Source of the DNA: Brucella anthropi ATCC 49188
Lineage (GTDB): Bacteria; Pseudomonadota; Alphaproteobacteria; Rhizobiales; Rhizobiaceae
Assembly: GCF_000017405.1 (NCBI RefSeq)
Contig: NC_009668.1
Location: 1,204,001 to 1,268,000, forward strand
Length of the DNA: 64,000 bases
Reading direction: 5' to 3'
The stretch's first letter is position 1. Each line of letters opens with the position of its first letter. The notes under the pieces were generated by a model. It did not search any database, was not told where the DNA came from, and saw only the letters and a program-made list of their open reading frames with translations. The position numbers and the translations under genes were made by a program. Shown here piece after piece: positions 32,450 to 41,496 of the stretch.

Positions 32450-33454
32450 TTATCCGAGAACTTCCGCAACTTTGACAGTGCGGTCTTCCCTGACCGAACG
32501 AAGTGCCGCCTCAGCCAGAGCCAAAGCTTGCAATCCATCTTCGGCTGAAGGATGCGGCGCCTTACCGGTGTCCAGCGCATCAATAAACGAGGCGATTTCC
32601 GCTGCATAAGCAGCCGTGTAGCGGGTCATGAAGAAATCATGCAATGGTGGACGGTTATAACCGTCTTTAGAAGCGATTTCTATCGAGATCGGACGCTGGT
32701 TTTCCGCCGAAACAGCACCGAGCGATCCATGGACTTCAATGCGCTGATCGTAGCCATAGGAAGCGCGGCGCGAATTGGAAATAACGCACTGGCGGCCGGA
32801 AGCAGTCGTCAAAATGACGCTTGCACTATCATAATCGCCAAGTTCTCCAATTTTCGGATCGACCAGCACCGAAGCCGAGGCCGATACGTTCTCGATTTCC
32901 TCACCGAGGAGAAAACGCGCCATGTCGAAATCATGGATCGTCATGTCGCGGAAAATACCGCCGGATACCTTGATATATTCTGCCGGCGGTGCACCCGGAT
33001 CACGGCTGGTGATCGTCACCATTTCAACATTGCCGATGCGCCCATCTTTGATGGCTTTGTGCACTGCTGCAAAATGGGGATCGAAACGGCGATTGAAACC
33101 CAGCATCACTTTCGCGCCAGTTTCTCGAATGACATTGAGGCAGGCTCTAACGCGCGCTATGTCAAGATCAATCGGCTTCTCACAAAAAACAGCCTTGCCG
33201 ACGCGAGAAAACCGTTCAATAAGATCGGCGTGGGTATTGGTCGGCGTGCATATCAGCACTGCGTCCACATCGTCTGATTGCTCAATAGCGTCGATACTGC
33301 GGACTTCCGCACTGGCAGAATCAGCAATTGCTCGCGCCGCCGCCTCATTTGCGTCTGCGACCGCGACCAATCGGGCCCGCTTGTCCGCAGCGATTGCGCC
33401 TGCGTGAACCTTGCCGATACGGCCCGCGCCGAGCAGTGCCAGACGTGTCACCAT
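32450..33454 (-). CDS. iolG: Inositol 2-dehydrogenase IolG (Gfo/Idh/MocA family)
   Basis: IolG oxidises myo-inositol to scyllo-inosose with NAD+, the first step of inositol catabolism. The 334-residue protein starts MVTRLALLGAGRIGKVHA, with the Rossmann motif GAGRIG, and carries EKPIDLD (the EKP catalytic lysine motif) and GFNRRFDPHFA. DMTIHDFDMARFLLGEEI supplies the family's catalytic Asp/His pair. ATG 33454 follows GGAGGATGAGGCA. It diverges from iolR across a short region with an inverted repeat. Confidence 0.93.
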   Translation of the reverse strand: MVTRLALLGAGRIGKVHAGAIAADKRARLVAVADANEAAARAIADSASAEVRSIDAIEQSDDVDAVLICTPTNTHADLIERFSRVGKAVFCEKPIDLDIARVRACLNVIRETGAKVMLGFNRRFDPHFAAVHKAIKDGRIGNVEMVTITSRDPGAPPAEYIKVSGGIFRDMTIHDFDMARFLLGEEIENVSASASVLVDPKIGELGDYDSASVILTTASGRQCVISNSRRASYGYDQRIEVHGSLGAVSAENQRPISIEIASKDGYNRPPLHDFFMTRYTAAYAAEIASFIDALDTGKAPHPSAEDGLQALALAEAALRSVREDRTVKVAEVLG

Positions 33455-33504
33455 TGCCTCATCCTCCCAGGAAACGGCCATCTTCAGTCAAACGAAGATA
33501 TACT

Positions 33505-33522
33505 ATAGAATATTTATTCTAT
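33505..33522. promoter_or_regulatory. ATAGAAT-N4-ATTCTAT inverted repeat between iolG and iolR
   Basis: A perfect 7-bp inverted repeat with a 4-nt spacer, containing GAA-N6-TTC. It is close to the GGAA-N6-TTCC site reported for Sinorhizobium IolR. It lies 51 bp before the iolG start and about 54 bp before the iolR start, so a single operator could control both divergent genes. Confidence 0.55.
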
Positions 33523-33575
33523 TTTGCTAGAATGTGACATAAAGATTGTCAAGAGACCATATCGAAAGGCCACTG

Positions 33576-34409
33576 ATGGATTCCCCCGCCCCGTCATCAA
33601 TCAACGTTCCGACGAATATCAAGGAATTCGAGGCGAAGCTGCTGGAGGTTTCCGACCGTTTGCCGAAGAGGCTGAAACAGTGCGCCGATTTCGTTGCCGC
33701 CAACCAGGACCGTATCGCTGTGTCGACCGTCGCCGAGATGGCCGAAGGTGCGGGTGTGCAGAGCTCAGCCTTCATGCGTTTCTGCCAGATCATGGGTTTC
33801 TCCGGCTTTTCGGAGATGCAGAAGCTGTTCCGGGATTCCTATGCGGGCGGCTGGCCTGACTATTCAACCAGATTGCAACATTTGCGAGAAACGGCGACCG
33901 GCAGCGCCCCTGCCCTTCTTGCCGAGTTTGCCGAAGCAGGGCGCACGTCTCTTGAAGGGCTACTCAAAACCATTGATCCAGATGCACTCGAAAAGGCCGT
34001 TCAGCTTTTAGCCAGCGCGCAGACAATCCACATTGTCGGCATCCGCCGTGCTTTTCCCGTCGCGAGCTACCTGGCTTACGCGCTGGAGAAGATGCAAGTG
34101 CCTGCCATGCTGCACAGCGCTGTCGGCAAACTGGAGAACCTGCATGCTATTCGCGAAGGTGATGTGCTTCTGGCGATTACCTTCTCCCCCTATTCACCGG
34201 AAACGGTCGCAATGGCCGAAACTGTCGCTGCGCGTGGTATCGACGTCGTCGGCATCACTGACACGTTTGTCAGCCCGATGAGTAAATCCGCCAAACAGAC
34301 ATTGCTCGTTTCAGAGGTGGATTTCGGCGCCTTCCGCTCACTCTCCGCAACGCTTTGTCTTGCTATAGCGCTCGCTGTAGCCGTAGGCACCGCACGTCAA
34401 AGCGACTGA
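33576..34409 (+). CDS. iolR: RpiR-family regulator of inositol genes (IolR)
   Basis: This 277-residue protein has an N-terminal HTH_6 domain (about 5-85) and a C-terminal SIS sugar-isomerase-like domain (about 115-245, IHIVGIRRAFPVASYLAYALE). In Sinorhizobium, RpiR-type IolR represses iol genes and is relieved by an inositol breakdown intermediate. Placement between iolG and iolCDEB and the surrounding palindromes support the same role. ATG 33576 follows AAAGG; a TTG at 33546 is less likely. Confidence 0.9.
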   Translation: MDSPAPSSINVPTNIKEFEAKLLEVSDRLPKRLKQCADFVAANQDRIAVSTVAEMAEGAGVQSSAFMRFCQIMGFSGFSEMQKLFRDSYAGGWPDYSTRLQHLRETATGSAPALLAEFAEAGRTSLEGLLKTIDPDALEKAVQLLASAQTIHIVGIRRAFPVASYLAYALEKMQVPAMLHSAVGKLENLHAIREGDVLLAITFSPYSPETVAMAETVAARGIDVVGITDTFVSPMSKSAKQTLLVSEVDFGAFRSLSATLCLAIALAVAVGTARQSD

Positions 34410-34423
34410 TCCTTCCCGTGCAT

Positions 34424-34476
34424 ATTCCATTTTTTAGTTGAAATGGAATAATAAATCCATTTTAATCAAAAATGGA
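34424..34476. promoter_or_regulatory. Tandem TTCCATTT inverted repeats upstream of iolC
   Basis: ATTCCATTT (34424-34432) with AAATGGAAT (34441-34449) forms one inverted repeat. TCCATTTT (34456-34463) with AAAATGGA (34469-34476) forms another. Across them, GGAA-N6-ATCC at 34445-34458 is one mismatch from the GGAA-N6-TTCC IolR consensus. They lie 70-120 bp before the iolC start and are probably the operator of iolCDEB. Confidence 0.6.
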
Positions 34477-34545
34477 ATAACTGCTATGTGTGCATGAATT
34501 CTGCACAGCCTTGCAGCAATAAGAAAATAGCGAGGGAGGATTGTA

Positions 34546-36447
34546 GTGAAGCGGCTCGACTTGATAACGATTGGCCGATCTTCGGTTGACCTGTATGGCG
34601 CACAGGTTGGCGGCCTTCTGGAAGACATGGCCTCCTTCAACAAATATGTAGGTGGCTCTCCTACCAATATCGCAACCGGGACTGCACGGCTGGGCCTTAA
34701 ATCCGCACTTATCACCCGTGTTGGTGACGAGCATATGGGCCGTTTTCTGTTACGCGAGCTGGAACGCGAAGGCGTGGACACACGCGGTATCGTCACCGAT
34801 CCCGAACGCCTGACCGCGCTCGTTATTCTCGGCATTCGCGATCAGCAGCATTTTCCACTGATATTCTATCGCGAGAATTGTGCCGACATGGCATTGTGCG
34901 AGGACGACATCGATCCGGTCTTCATCGCCGAAGCTGGCTGTATTCTGGTTACAGGCACACATCTATCACATCCGAAGACAGAAGCGGCTGTTCTGAAAGC
35001 ACTCCGTCTTGCTCGCGACAATGGCAGCCGGACGGCACTCGACATAGACTATCGCCCCAATCTCTGGGGGCTTTCCGGTCATGGCGACGGCGAGAACCGT
35101 TTTATCGAATCCGCAGCTGTTACGACCAAACTGCAATCGACCCTGCATCTGTTCGACCTGATCGTCGGCACGGAAGAAGAGTTTCATATTGCTGGCGGCT
35201 CGACAGACACGCTTCAAGCGCTGAAAGCCGTGCGCGCAGTAACGGACGCTGCACTGGTTTGCAAACGCGGCCCCATGGGAGCCGTGGTTTTCGAAGGCCC
35301 AATCCCTAACAGCCTCGACGAGGGACAGAGCGGCGAAGGGTTTCCAATTGACGTATTCAACGTGCTTGGTGCGGGCGACGGGTTCATGTCCGGGCTTTTG
35401 CGCGGTTGGTTGAAGGGCGAAGACTGGCCTACCAGCCTCAAATTAGCCAATGCCTGTGGGGCCTTTGCAGTCTCGCGACATGGATGCACGCCAGCTTATC
35501 CGAGCTGGGAAGAGCTTCAGTATTTTTTCCGTACCGGCATTCGCAACAAGGCTTTGCGCAAGGATGCCGCGCTGGAGCAGATTCATTGGTCCACCAATCG
35601 CAACGGCCACTGGCCAAATATGCGCGTTTTTGCCTTTGATCACCGTATTCAACTGGAAGAAATGGCCGCCGAGGCGAGCGTTTCAACGGAAAAGATTGGC
35701 GAGTTCAAACAGCTTTGCCTGAATGCGGCCTTGCAGGTGGCAAACGGGGATGAGGGTTACGGCATATTGTGTGATGGTCGACTGGGCCGCGATGCTCTTT
35801 ACCGGGCCGCCGGTTCGGGCTTGTGGATCGGACGTCCGACCGAATGGCCCGGTTCGCGTCCGCTCAAGCTGGAACCGGAACTCGGACCAGACTGCGGTGG
35901 ACTGGTCGAGTGGCCTGTCGAGAATGTAGTGAAGTTGCTATGCTTCTACCATCCGGATGACACAACTGAATTCAAGGCAGAACAGGAAGAAACTGTTTCA
36001 CGTCTTTTCGCAGCCGCACGGCGCAACCGACTGGAATTCCTGCTGGAAGTCATCCCATCCAAAGCAGGTCCCGTCGATGACGACACAACTGCGCGTGTGA
36101 TCGAGCGGTTTTATGAAATCGGCATCTATCCCGACTGGTGGAAGCTAGAACCCATGAAGACCAGAGCGGCCTGGGCCAATGCCTGTGACGCGATCATACG
36201 CAATGATGCACACACACGTGGCATCGTTGTTCTGGGGCTGGACGCGCCTGCCGAAGAACTGGAAGCCAGTCTTGCAATTGCTGCCGAATTCGATCTCGTC
36301 AAGGGCTTTGCTGTGGGACGTACGATTTTTGGTGACGCGGCACGCAAATGGCTGAACGGTTCGATCAGCGACGAAGAAGCAATCGCCGACATGGTGATGC
36401 GCTATCGTGGCCTTTGCAACGTCTGGGACAGCGTGCGTACATATTGA
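34546..36447 (+). CDS. iolC: 5-dehydro-2-deoxygluconokinase IolC fused to a DUF2090 domain
   Basis: The N-terminal half (about residues 1-320) is a PfkB-type kinase, IolC, which phosphorylates 5-dehydro-2-deoxygluconate. The ITIGRSSVDLYG start, GGSPTNIATGTARLG and the catalytic NVLGAGDGFMSGLLRGWL motif are clear. The C-terminal half (about 330-633, starting near MRVFAFDHRIQLEEMA) is a DUF2090 aldolase-like TIM barrel, likely doing the next (IolJ) aldol cleavage. GTG 34546 follows GGGAGG. The fusion is the usual form in Rhizobiales, so two consecutive steps are carried on one protein. Confidence 0.93.
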   Translation: MKRLDLITIGRSSVDLYGAQVGGLLEDMASFNKYVGGSPTNIATGTARLGLKSALITRVGDEHMGRFLLRELEREGVDTRGIVTDPERLTALVILGIRDQQHFPLIFYRENCADMALCEDDIDPVFIAEAGCILVTGTHLSHPKTEAAVLKALRLARDNGSRTALDIDYRPNLWGLSGHGDGENRFIESAAVTTKLQSTLHLFDLIVGTEEEFHIAGGSTDTLQALKAVRAVTDAALVCKRGPMGAVVFEGPIPNSLDEGQSGEGFPIDVFNVLGAGDGFMSGLLRGWLKGEDWPTSLKLANACGAFAVSRHGCTPAYPSWEELQYFFRTGIRNKALRKDAALEQIHWSTNRNGHWPNMRVFAFDHRIQLEEMAAEASVSTEKIGEFKQLCLNAALQVANGDEGYGILCDGRLGRDALYRAAGSGLWIGRPTEWPGSRPLKLEPELGPDCGGLVEWPVENVVKLLCFYHPDDTTEFKAEQEETVSRLFAAARRNRLEFLLEVIPSKAGPVDDDTTARVIERFYEIGIYPDWWKLEPMKTRAAWANACDAIIRNDAHTRGIVVLGLDAPAEELEASLAIAAEFDLVKGFAVGRTIFGDAARKWLNGSISDEEAIADMVMRYRGLCNVWDSVRTY

Positions 36448-36479
36448 ATTCGTTCTGCCGGGAGGAAACTGGAGGAGCT

Positions 36480-38303
36480 ATGAAGACCGTTCGATTAACC
36501 GCCGCACAGGCATTGGTGCGCTACCTCGCCAATCAGATGACGCCGGATGGTGAGACCTTTATCGCAGGTGTTTGGGCTATTTTCGGCCACGGAAACGTGG
36601 CCGGACTTGGCGAGGCCCTCCATGGCATTCGCGACGAACTGCCAACATGGCGCGGCCATAATGAACAGACCATGGCCCATGCAGCCATTGCCTATACCAA
36701 GCAGCTTGGCCGCAAGCGTGCTTGCGCCGTCACCTCCTCCATCGGCCCCGGCGCAACAAATATGGTCACTGCAGCAGCTCTTGCCCATGTGAACCGCCTA
36801 CCAGTTCTCCTCATTCCCGGCGACGTCTTTGCCAATCGTGGACCTGATCCCGTGCTGCAGCAGATCGAAGACTTCAATGACGGCACTATGACCGTGAATG
36901 ACTGTTTTCGTCCGGTTAGCCGCTATTTCGACAGGATCACCCGGCCTGAACAGCTTCTCACTGCCCTGCCCCGCGCCTTCCGCACCATGACCGATCCTGC
37001 TGATTGTGGGCCGGTTACGCTTGCTTTCTGTCAGGATGTGCAAACGGAAGCATATGACTGGCCGGAAGAGTTCTTTGAACAGAAAGTCTGGCACTGGCGC
37101 CGTCCACCGCCCGATGAGAATGAACTGAATGCCGCAGCGGCAGCAATCAAGGCAGCGCTTAGCCCCGTTATCGTTGCAGGCGGCGGAGTGCACTACTCCG
37201 GCGCTCACGAAGCGTTACACAATTTTGCCGAAGCACATGGCATTCCAGTCATCGAGACACAGGCTGGCAAATCGGCGCTACCGTGGGATCACCCGCTCAA
37301 TTTTGGTCCGGTTGGCGTGACTGGGGCAGACAGCGCCAATGCTATCGCGGCGGAAGCCGATCTTGTGATCGGCGTCGGCACACGCTTTCAGGACTTCACG
37401 ACCGGATCATGGGCGCTGTTCAAACATCCCGGGCGCAAGCTTCTCTCGCTAAACGTCCAACCCTATGACAGCTCCAAGCACGGTTCGCTTCCATTGGTTG
37501 CCGATGCAAAGATTGGCCTTGAAGCGCTCTCGAAAGCGGTTGGCAGCTATAAGCGCCAACCTGCGGACACAGCGTTGAAAGAAAAATGGTTTGCGGCGGC
37601 AGACGGGTTTACCGCTGCCCCCAGTGACGGCAACGCTTTGCCAACCGATATGCAGGTGATCGGCGCGGTACAGCGTCAGGCACAAGAGAACACGGTCGTC
37701 ATGTGCGCGGCAGGCACCATGCCGGGCGAACTGCACCAACTCTGGAAAGCCGGTCGCCCCATGTCCTACCATATGGAGTATGGCTTCTCCTGTATGGGTT
37801 ATGAGATAGCTGGCGGCCTTGGTATCAAGATGGCCGAACCGGATCGAGACGTCATCGTGATGGTCGGCGACGGCTCTTACATGATGGCCAATTCCGAACT
37901 CGCCACTGCCGTCATGATGGGGCAGAAGATTACGGTCGTTATTACCGACAATCGCGGTTTCGGTTGCATCAACCGGCTGCAGATGGCGACTGGTGGCGCT
38001 GAGTTCAACAACCTGCTCGACCATTCGAGCCACGTGAACCCGTCGCACATCGATTTCGCCGCCCATGCCGGAGCTATGGGTGCCGATACGAAGAAAGCAG
38101 GGTCGATCCGCGAGCTGGAAGAGGCTTTGGCGGAAACCCGCAACAGCCCGCGAACCACTGTCGTCATTATCGATACCGATCCTTACCCGACCCCTGAAAC
38201 TGGCGGTTGGTGGTGGGATGTCGCGGTGCCGGAAGTCTCGGAGCGCGAACAGGTACGTGCTGCGCGTAAAGATTATGAAGCCAAGCTCAAAGAAAGAAAC
38301 TGA
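36480..38303 (+). CDS. iolD: 3D-(3,5/4)-trihydroxycyclohexane-1,2-dione hydrolase IolD
   Basis: IolD opens the ring of the inosose-derived diketone to 5-deoxyglucuronate using thiamine diphosphate. It has 607 residues from ATG 36480, with GGAGGAGCT upstream. The conserved pyrimidine-site glutamate lies in GHNEQTMAHAA, a central NAD/ADP-like region follows, and the ThDP motif is VGDGSYMMANSELATAV through VVITDN. An in-frame start at 36348 lies inside iolC and is rejected. It is followed by iolE after 3 nt. Confidence 0.95.
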   Translation: MKTVRLTAAQALVRYLANQMTPDGETFIAGVWAIFGHGNVAGLGEALHGIRDELPTWRGHNEQTMAHAAIAYTKQLGRKRACAVTSSIGPGATNMVTAAALAHVNRLPVLLIPGDVFANRGPDPVLQQIEDFNDGTMTVNDCFRPVSRYFDRITRPEQLLTALPRAFRTMTDPADCGPVTLAFCQDVQTEAYDWPEEFFEQKVWHWRRPPPDENELNAAAAAIKAALSPVIVAGGGVHYSGAHEALHNFAEAHGIPVIETQAGKSALPWDHPLNFGPVGVTGADSANAIAAEADLVIGVGTRFQDFTTGSWALFKHPGRKLLSLNVQPYDSSKHGSLPLVADAKIGLEALSKAVGSYKRQPADTALKEKWFAAADGFTAAPSDGNALPTDMQVIGAVQRQAQENTVVMCAAGTMPGELHQLWKAGRPMSYHMEYGFSCMGYEIAGGLGIKMAEPDRDVIVMVGDGSYMMANSELATAVMMGQKITVVITDNRGFGCINRLQMATGGAEFNNLLDHSSHVNPSHIDFAAHAGAMGADTKKAGSIRELEEALAETRNSPRTTVVIIDTDPYPTPETGGWWWDVAVPEVSEREQVRAARKDYEAKLKERN

Positions 38304-38306
38304 CCG

Positions 38307-39209
38307 ATGATCCTCTATGGCACCAATCCTATCGCCTGGTCGAACGACGATGATCGCAACCTCGGTGCGCATATCACTCTGGATCAATGTCTCGATGAAA
38401 CCGCCGAGATCGGCTTCGACGGAATCGAGAAAGGTCACAAATTTCCGCAGGAACCGGCTGCACTCAAAGCCGTACTTGAACCTCGCAAGCTTCGCTATGT
38501 ATCGGGCTGGCATTCGCTCAATCTGCTGGTGAATTCGGTCGAAGAAGAAAAGAAGGCAATGCAGCCCGCGCTCGACCTCCTGAAGGCGATGGGCTCGAAG
38601 GTCATCATTGTTTGCGAAACGTCGAATGCCATTCACGGCGATAACGACAAGCCGCTGTCTGAGCGTCCAGTGCTGGAAGAAGCGCGCTGGGAAGAATTCG
38701 GCGCGGGCGTCGAAGCACTGGCAGAACATGCCGCCGCCCAAGGTATCGCGCTTGTCTACCATCATCACATGGGAACGGTAGTGCAGAGCGAGGACGAGAT
38801 AGATCTTCTGATGCAGCATACAGGACCGTACGCGAAACTTCTTCTCGATACAGGTCACTGCCTGTTCGGTGGTGGCGACCCGGAGCGGGTTGCGAAAAAG
38901 CATATGGACCGCGTCGGACATATCCACGCCAAGAACGTTCGCCCGGCGATGGCCACTGAAGTACGCGACCAGAGCCTGTCGTTTCTGGAGGGGGTCCGTC
39001 GCGGCGTCTTCACTGTTCCGGGCGATGCGGATGGCGGCGTCGACTTCATACCTGTACTGAAAGTTGCTGCTGATAAAACCTATCAAGGCTGGCTGGTGAT
39101 CGAAGCAGAACAGGACCCCGATATTCGTAATCCGTATCAGTATCAGTCACTTGGGCTAAAATCGCTGAAATCATTCGCACGCGAAGCAGGACTCGACAAA
39201 GGAGACTGA
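38307..39209 (+). CDS. iolE: Inosose dehydratase IolE
   Basis: IolE dehydrates 2-keto-myo-inositol to the trihydroxycyclohexanedione. The 300-residue TIM-barrel protein carries the metal-site regions [36 protein letters not shown] and VIEAEQDP. The N-terminus [16 protein letters not shown] is typical of the family. It starts 3 nt after iolD and ends 3 nt before iolB, within a tight operon. Confidence 0.95.
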   Translation: MILYGTNPIAWSNDDDRNLGAHITLDQCLDETAEIGFDGIEKGHKFPQEPAALKAVLEPRKLRYVSGWHSLNLLVNSVEEEKKAMQPALDLLKAMGSKVIIVCETSNAIHGDNDKPLSERPVLEEARWEEFGAGVEALAEHAAAQGIALVYHHHMGTVVQSEDEIDLLMQHTGPYAKLLLDTGHCLFGGGDPERVAKKHMDRVGHIHAKNVRPAMATEVRDQSLSFLEGVRRGVFTVPGDADGGVDFIPVLKVAADKTYQGWLVIEAEQDPDIRNPYQYQSLGLKSLKSFAREAGLDKGD

Positions 39210-39212
39210 GAC

Positions 39213-40022
39213 ATGGCCAATTTGTTGCGCAAGCCCAACGGCACGCATGGCAAGGTCCACGACATCACTCCGGAAAGCGCCAAATGGGGTTATGTCGGGT
39301 TCGGGCTCTATCGTCTCAAATCCGGCGAGAGTGTCTCCGAAAAGACTGGGTCGACGGAGGTGATCCTTGTTCTTGTGGAAGGCAAGGCAAAGATTTCCGC
39401 TTCTGGCGAGGATTTCGGCGAGATGGGCGAGCGCATAAACGTGTTCGAGAAACTGCCGCCACACTGCCTCTATGTGCCTGCTGAAAGCGACTGGCATGCA
39501 ACCGCCACGACAGATTGTGTTCTGGCTGTTTGCACCGCACCGGGCAAGCCAGGCCGCAAGGCACAGAAGCTTGGGCCGGAAAGCGTGACACTTGAACAAC
39601 GCGGAAAAGGTGCCAATACCCGCTTCATCCATAATATCGCAATGGAAAGCCGCGATGTTGCCGATAGCCTTCTTGTTACCGAGGTATTCACACCGCAGGG
39701 AAACTGGTCGTCCTATCCACCCCACAGACACGACGAAGACAATTTTCCGGATATGACCTATCTGGAAGAGACCTATTATCACCGTCTCAACCCGGCGCAG
39801 GGCTTCGGCTTCCAGCGTGTTTTCACCGAAGACGGAAGCCTTGATGAAACCATGGCGGTCTCTGACGGAGACGTCGTGCTTGTACCAAAAGGCCACCATC
39901 CATGTGGCGCGCCCTATGGCTACGAGATGTATTATCTCAATGTGATGGCCGGTCCCTTGCGCAAATGGCGCTTCAAGAACCATCCCGACCATGACTGGAT
40001 TTTCAAACGCGACAATCCGTAA
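39213..40022 (+). CDS. iolB: 5-deoxy-glucuronate isomerase IolB
   Basis: IolB isomerises 5-deoxy-glucuronate to the substrate of IolC. The 269-residue bicupin protein has the metal-binding cupin motifs in SSYPPHRHDEDNFPDMTYLEE and VVLVPKGHHPCGAPYGYEMYYLN. It ends the iolCDEB run and is followed by a strong terminator. iolA (methylmalonate-semialdehyde dehydrogenase) is not in this window. Confidence 0.95.
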   Translation: MANLLRKPNGTHGKVHDITPESAKWGYVGFGLYRLKSGESVSEKTGSTEVILVLVEGKAKISASGEDFGEMGERINVFEKLPPHCLYVPAESDWHATATTDCVLAVCTAPGKPGRKAQKLGPESVTLEQRGKGANTRFIHNIAMESRDVADSLLVTEVFTPQGNWSSYPPHRHDEDNFPDMTYLEETYYHRLNPAQGFGFQRVFTEDGSLDETMAVSDGDVVLVPKGHHPCGAPYGYEMYYLNVMAGPLRKWRFKNHPDHDWIFKRDNP

Positions 40023-40026
40023 ACAG

Positions 40027-40050
40027 AAAAGCCCCGGATCCGGGGCTTTT
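40027..40050. terminator. Terminator of the iolCDEB operon
   Basis: AAAAGCCCCGGA and TCCGGGGCTTTT (40027-40038 and 40039-40050) are perfectly complementary, giving a strong hairpin with a T-run on either strand. It probably serves both iolB and the convergent DoxX gene. Confidence 0.92.
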
Positions 40051-40070
40051 CAATAAGCTGTCGTTCGTCC

Positions 40071-40481
40071 CTATCGGCTGGCTGGCAGCGTATTGTTCGC
40101 CCGCGATGCATCGATGCTCAGGGGGCCAGGTCCGGCAATAAACAGATAAAGAAAAATGAAGCAGAACAGGATTGCAGCAACACCGCCATTCTGGCCTGGG
40201 AAAAAGCTTTGGGATGCATGACCAATGAAATAGGCGCATGCCATCAAGCCCGAGAGAATGAAGGCAGAAAACCGGCTGAAAAGACCGATTAGCAGCGTGA
40301 AGCCCAAAACAAGCTCAAGGACACCCGCGGTCCACGACAATGAGAACATTGCTGGCGAACGGCCTGAAGGAAAGCCAAGTATCTTCTCCGTACCATAACT
40401 GAAGAGTACAAGAGCTGCCACGATACGTAAAATACTGAGCATGATCGGTTGATATGCAGCTGTCCATCCGTTTGCCGACAT
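40071..40481 (-). CDS. DoxX-family membrane protein
   Basis: This 136-residue inner-membrane protein starts at ATG 40481 after GGAAGGAAG. Four hydrophobic segments are seen, with GTEKILGFPSG and LELVLGFTLLIGLFSRFSAF typical of DoxX. Members of this family form membrane oxidoreductase or respiratory-related complexes, including a superoxide-linked complex in Mycobacterium. Its role here is unknown and it lies convergent to iolB. Confidence 0.85.
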   Translation of the reverse strand: MSANGWTAAYQPIMLSILRIVAALVLFSYGTEKILGFPSGRSPAMFSLSWTAGVLELVLGFTLLIGLFSRFSAFILSGLMACAYFIGHASQSFFPGQNGGVAAILFCFIFLYLFIAGPGPLSIDASRANNTLPASR

Positions 40482-40640
40482 AGGCTTCCTTCCTTCAAAT
40501 GAAACACTATGCCAGCATATTATTGCGGCCTGCATTAGTTAAATAAAACACATTCACGAGTACGTTATCAGGGCCTCTCGGCTAAACCGAAACAAACAGT
40601 TTAGGAAATTGGGCGTTCTTTGTTTCTGTCCTCTCCTTGC

Positions 40641-41450
40641 TTATCTCGGGCTTAAACGCGCGATTTTTCTCAGATCTTCCACCGCACCGGGTGCAGCCAC
40701 GAAAACCTTGTTGCCTTTGGTGAGCTGTTCTCCGTCTACCGGAAAAGGATGCACATAACCTCCCGCCTCACGCACGAGACAGAAGCCCGCCATGCAATCC
40801 CAAGCATGCATATAAGGCTCATAATATCCGACCAGCCTGCCAGCCGCGACATAAGCGATCATCAGTGCGCCTGAACCATTACGGATAAAGGTTCCGCCCG
40901 CCTCAAGCAGGTCTTCTACGATTTTTGCAACAACCTGTGGTGTTACGTAGTTGTTGGCGCCGATACCCGTCACCGAATTACGGATCGTGCGGCTCGGATC
41001 GAGGACCAGCTTCTTTCCATCAAGTGTTGCACCCAAGCCTTTTGCCGAAGCATAGAGTTCGTCGAAGCACGGCGCCTGGATTACGCCAATGACGGGCTCG
41101 CCGTCTTTCAGAACGGCAATGGAAACACACCAGTTCGGCATACCGTTGACGAAAGGACTGGTGCCATCAATAGGATCCACAACCCATGTGTAACCCGAAG
41201 TGCCTTCATTCAACCCGTATTCCTCTCCCAGAAAACCATCCTGAGAAAACGCTTCCGACACACGGGCACGGATAAGCTGTTCAACGTCCCTGTCGGCAAT
41301 CGACACCACATCCTGCGGATCGCGCTTGGTTTCGATAACCAGTGTTTCACGCTGCTTGAAATAGTCGAGGGCCTTGGCGCCCGCCTCGCGCGCGATCTTT
41401 TCGGCAAGCGCCAGCCGCGCTTCTAGTTCCTGTCGGGGATGGGAAGTCAT
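40641..41450 (-). CDS. Inositol monophosphatase-family phosphatase (HisN/SuhB-like)
   Basis: A 269-residue Mg2+-dependent phosphatase starting MTSHPRQELEARLA at ATG 41450. Metal-binding motifs are present: GEEYGLNEG (Glu), WVVDPIDGTSPFVNG and the C-terminal HAWDCMAGFCLVREAGG. The family covers inositol monophosphate, histidinol phosphate and sugar phosphate phosphatases. It lies directly behind the AfuC ATPase gene (46-bp gap) in the transporter operon, which suggests it removes phosphate from an imported phosphorylated compound. A longer frame to 41660 lies in afuC and is rejected. Confidence 0.85.
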   Translation of the reverse strand: MTSHPRQELEARLALAEKIAREAGAKALDYFKQRETLVIETKRDPQDVVSIADRDVEQLIRARVSEAFSQDGFLGEEYGLNEGTSGYTWVVDPIDGTSPFVNGMPNWCVSIAVLKDGEPVIGVIQAPCFDELYASAKGLGATLDGKKLVLDPSRTIRNSVTGIGANNYVTPQVVAKIVEDLLEAGGTFIRNGSGALMIAYVAAGRLVGYYEPYMHAWDCMAGFCLVREAGGYVHPFPVDGEQLTKGNKVFVAAPGAVEDLRKIARLSPR

Positions 41451-41496
41451 GATGATTTTCCGATGAGAGATAAAGAAAGGCGCGACGTTTTTGCGC

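Noticed and set aside
37449..39086. 545-codon leftward open frame
   Set aside because: It lies entirely antisense to iolD and iolE, which have clear family motifs. The frame has no membrane, enzyme or regulator features and looks like a codon-bias shadow.
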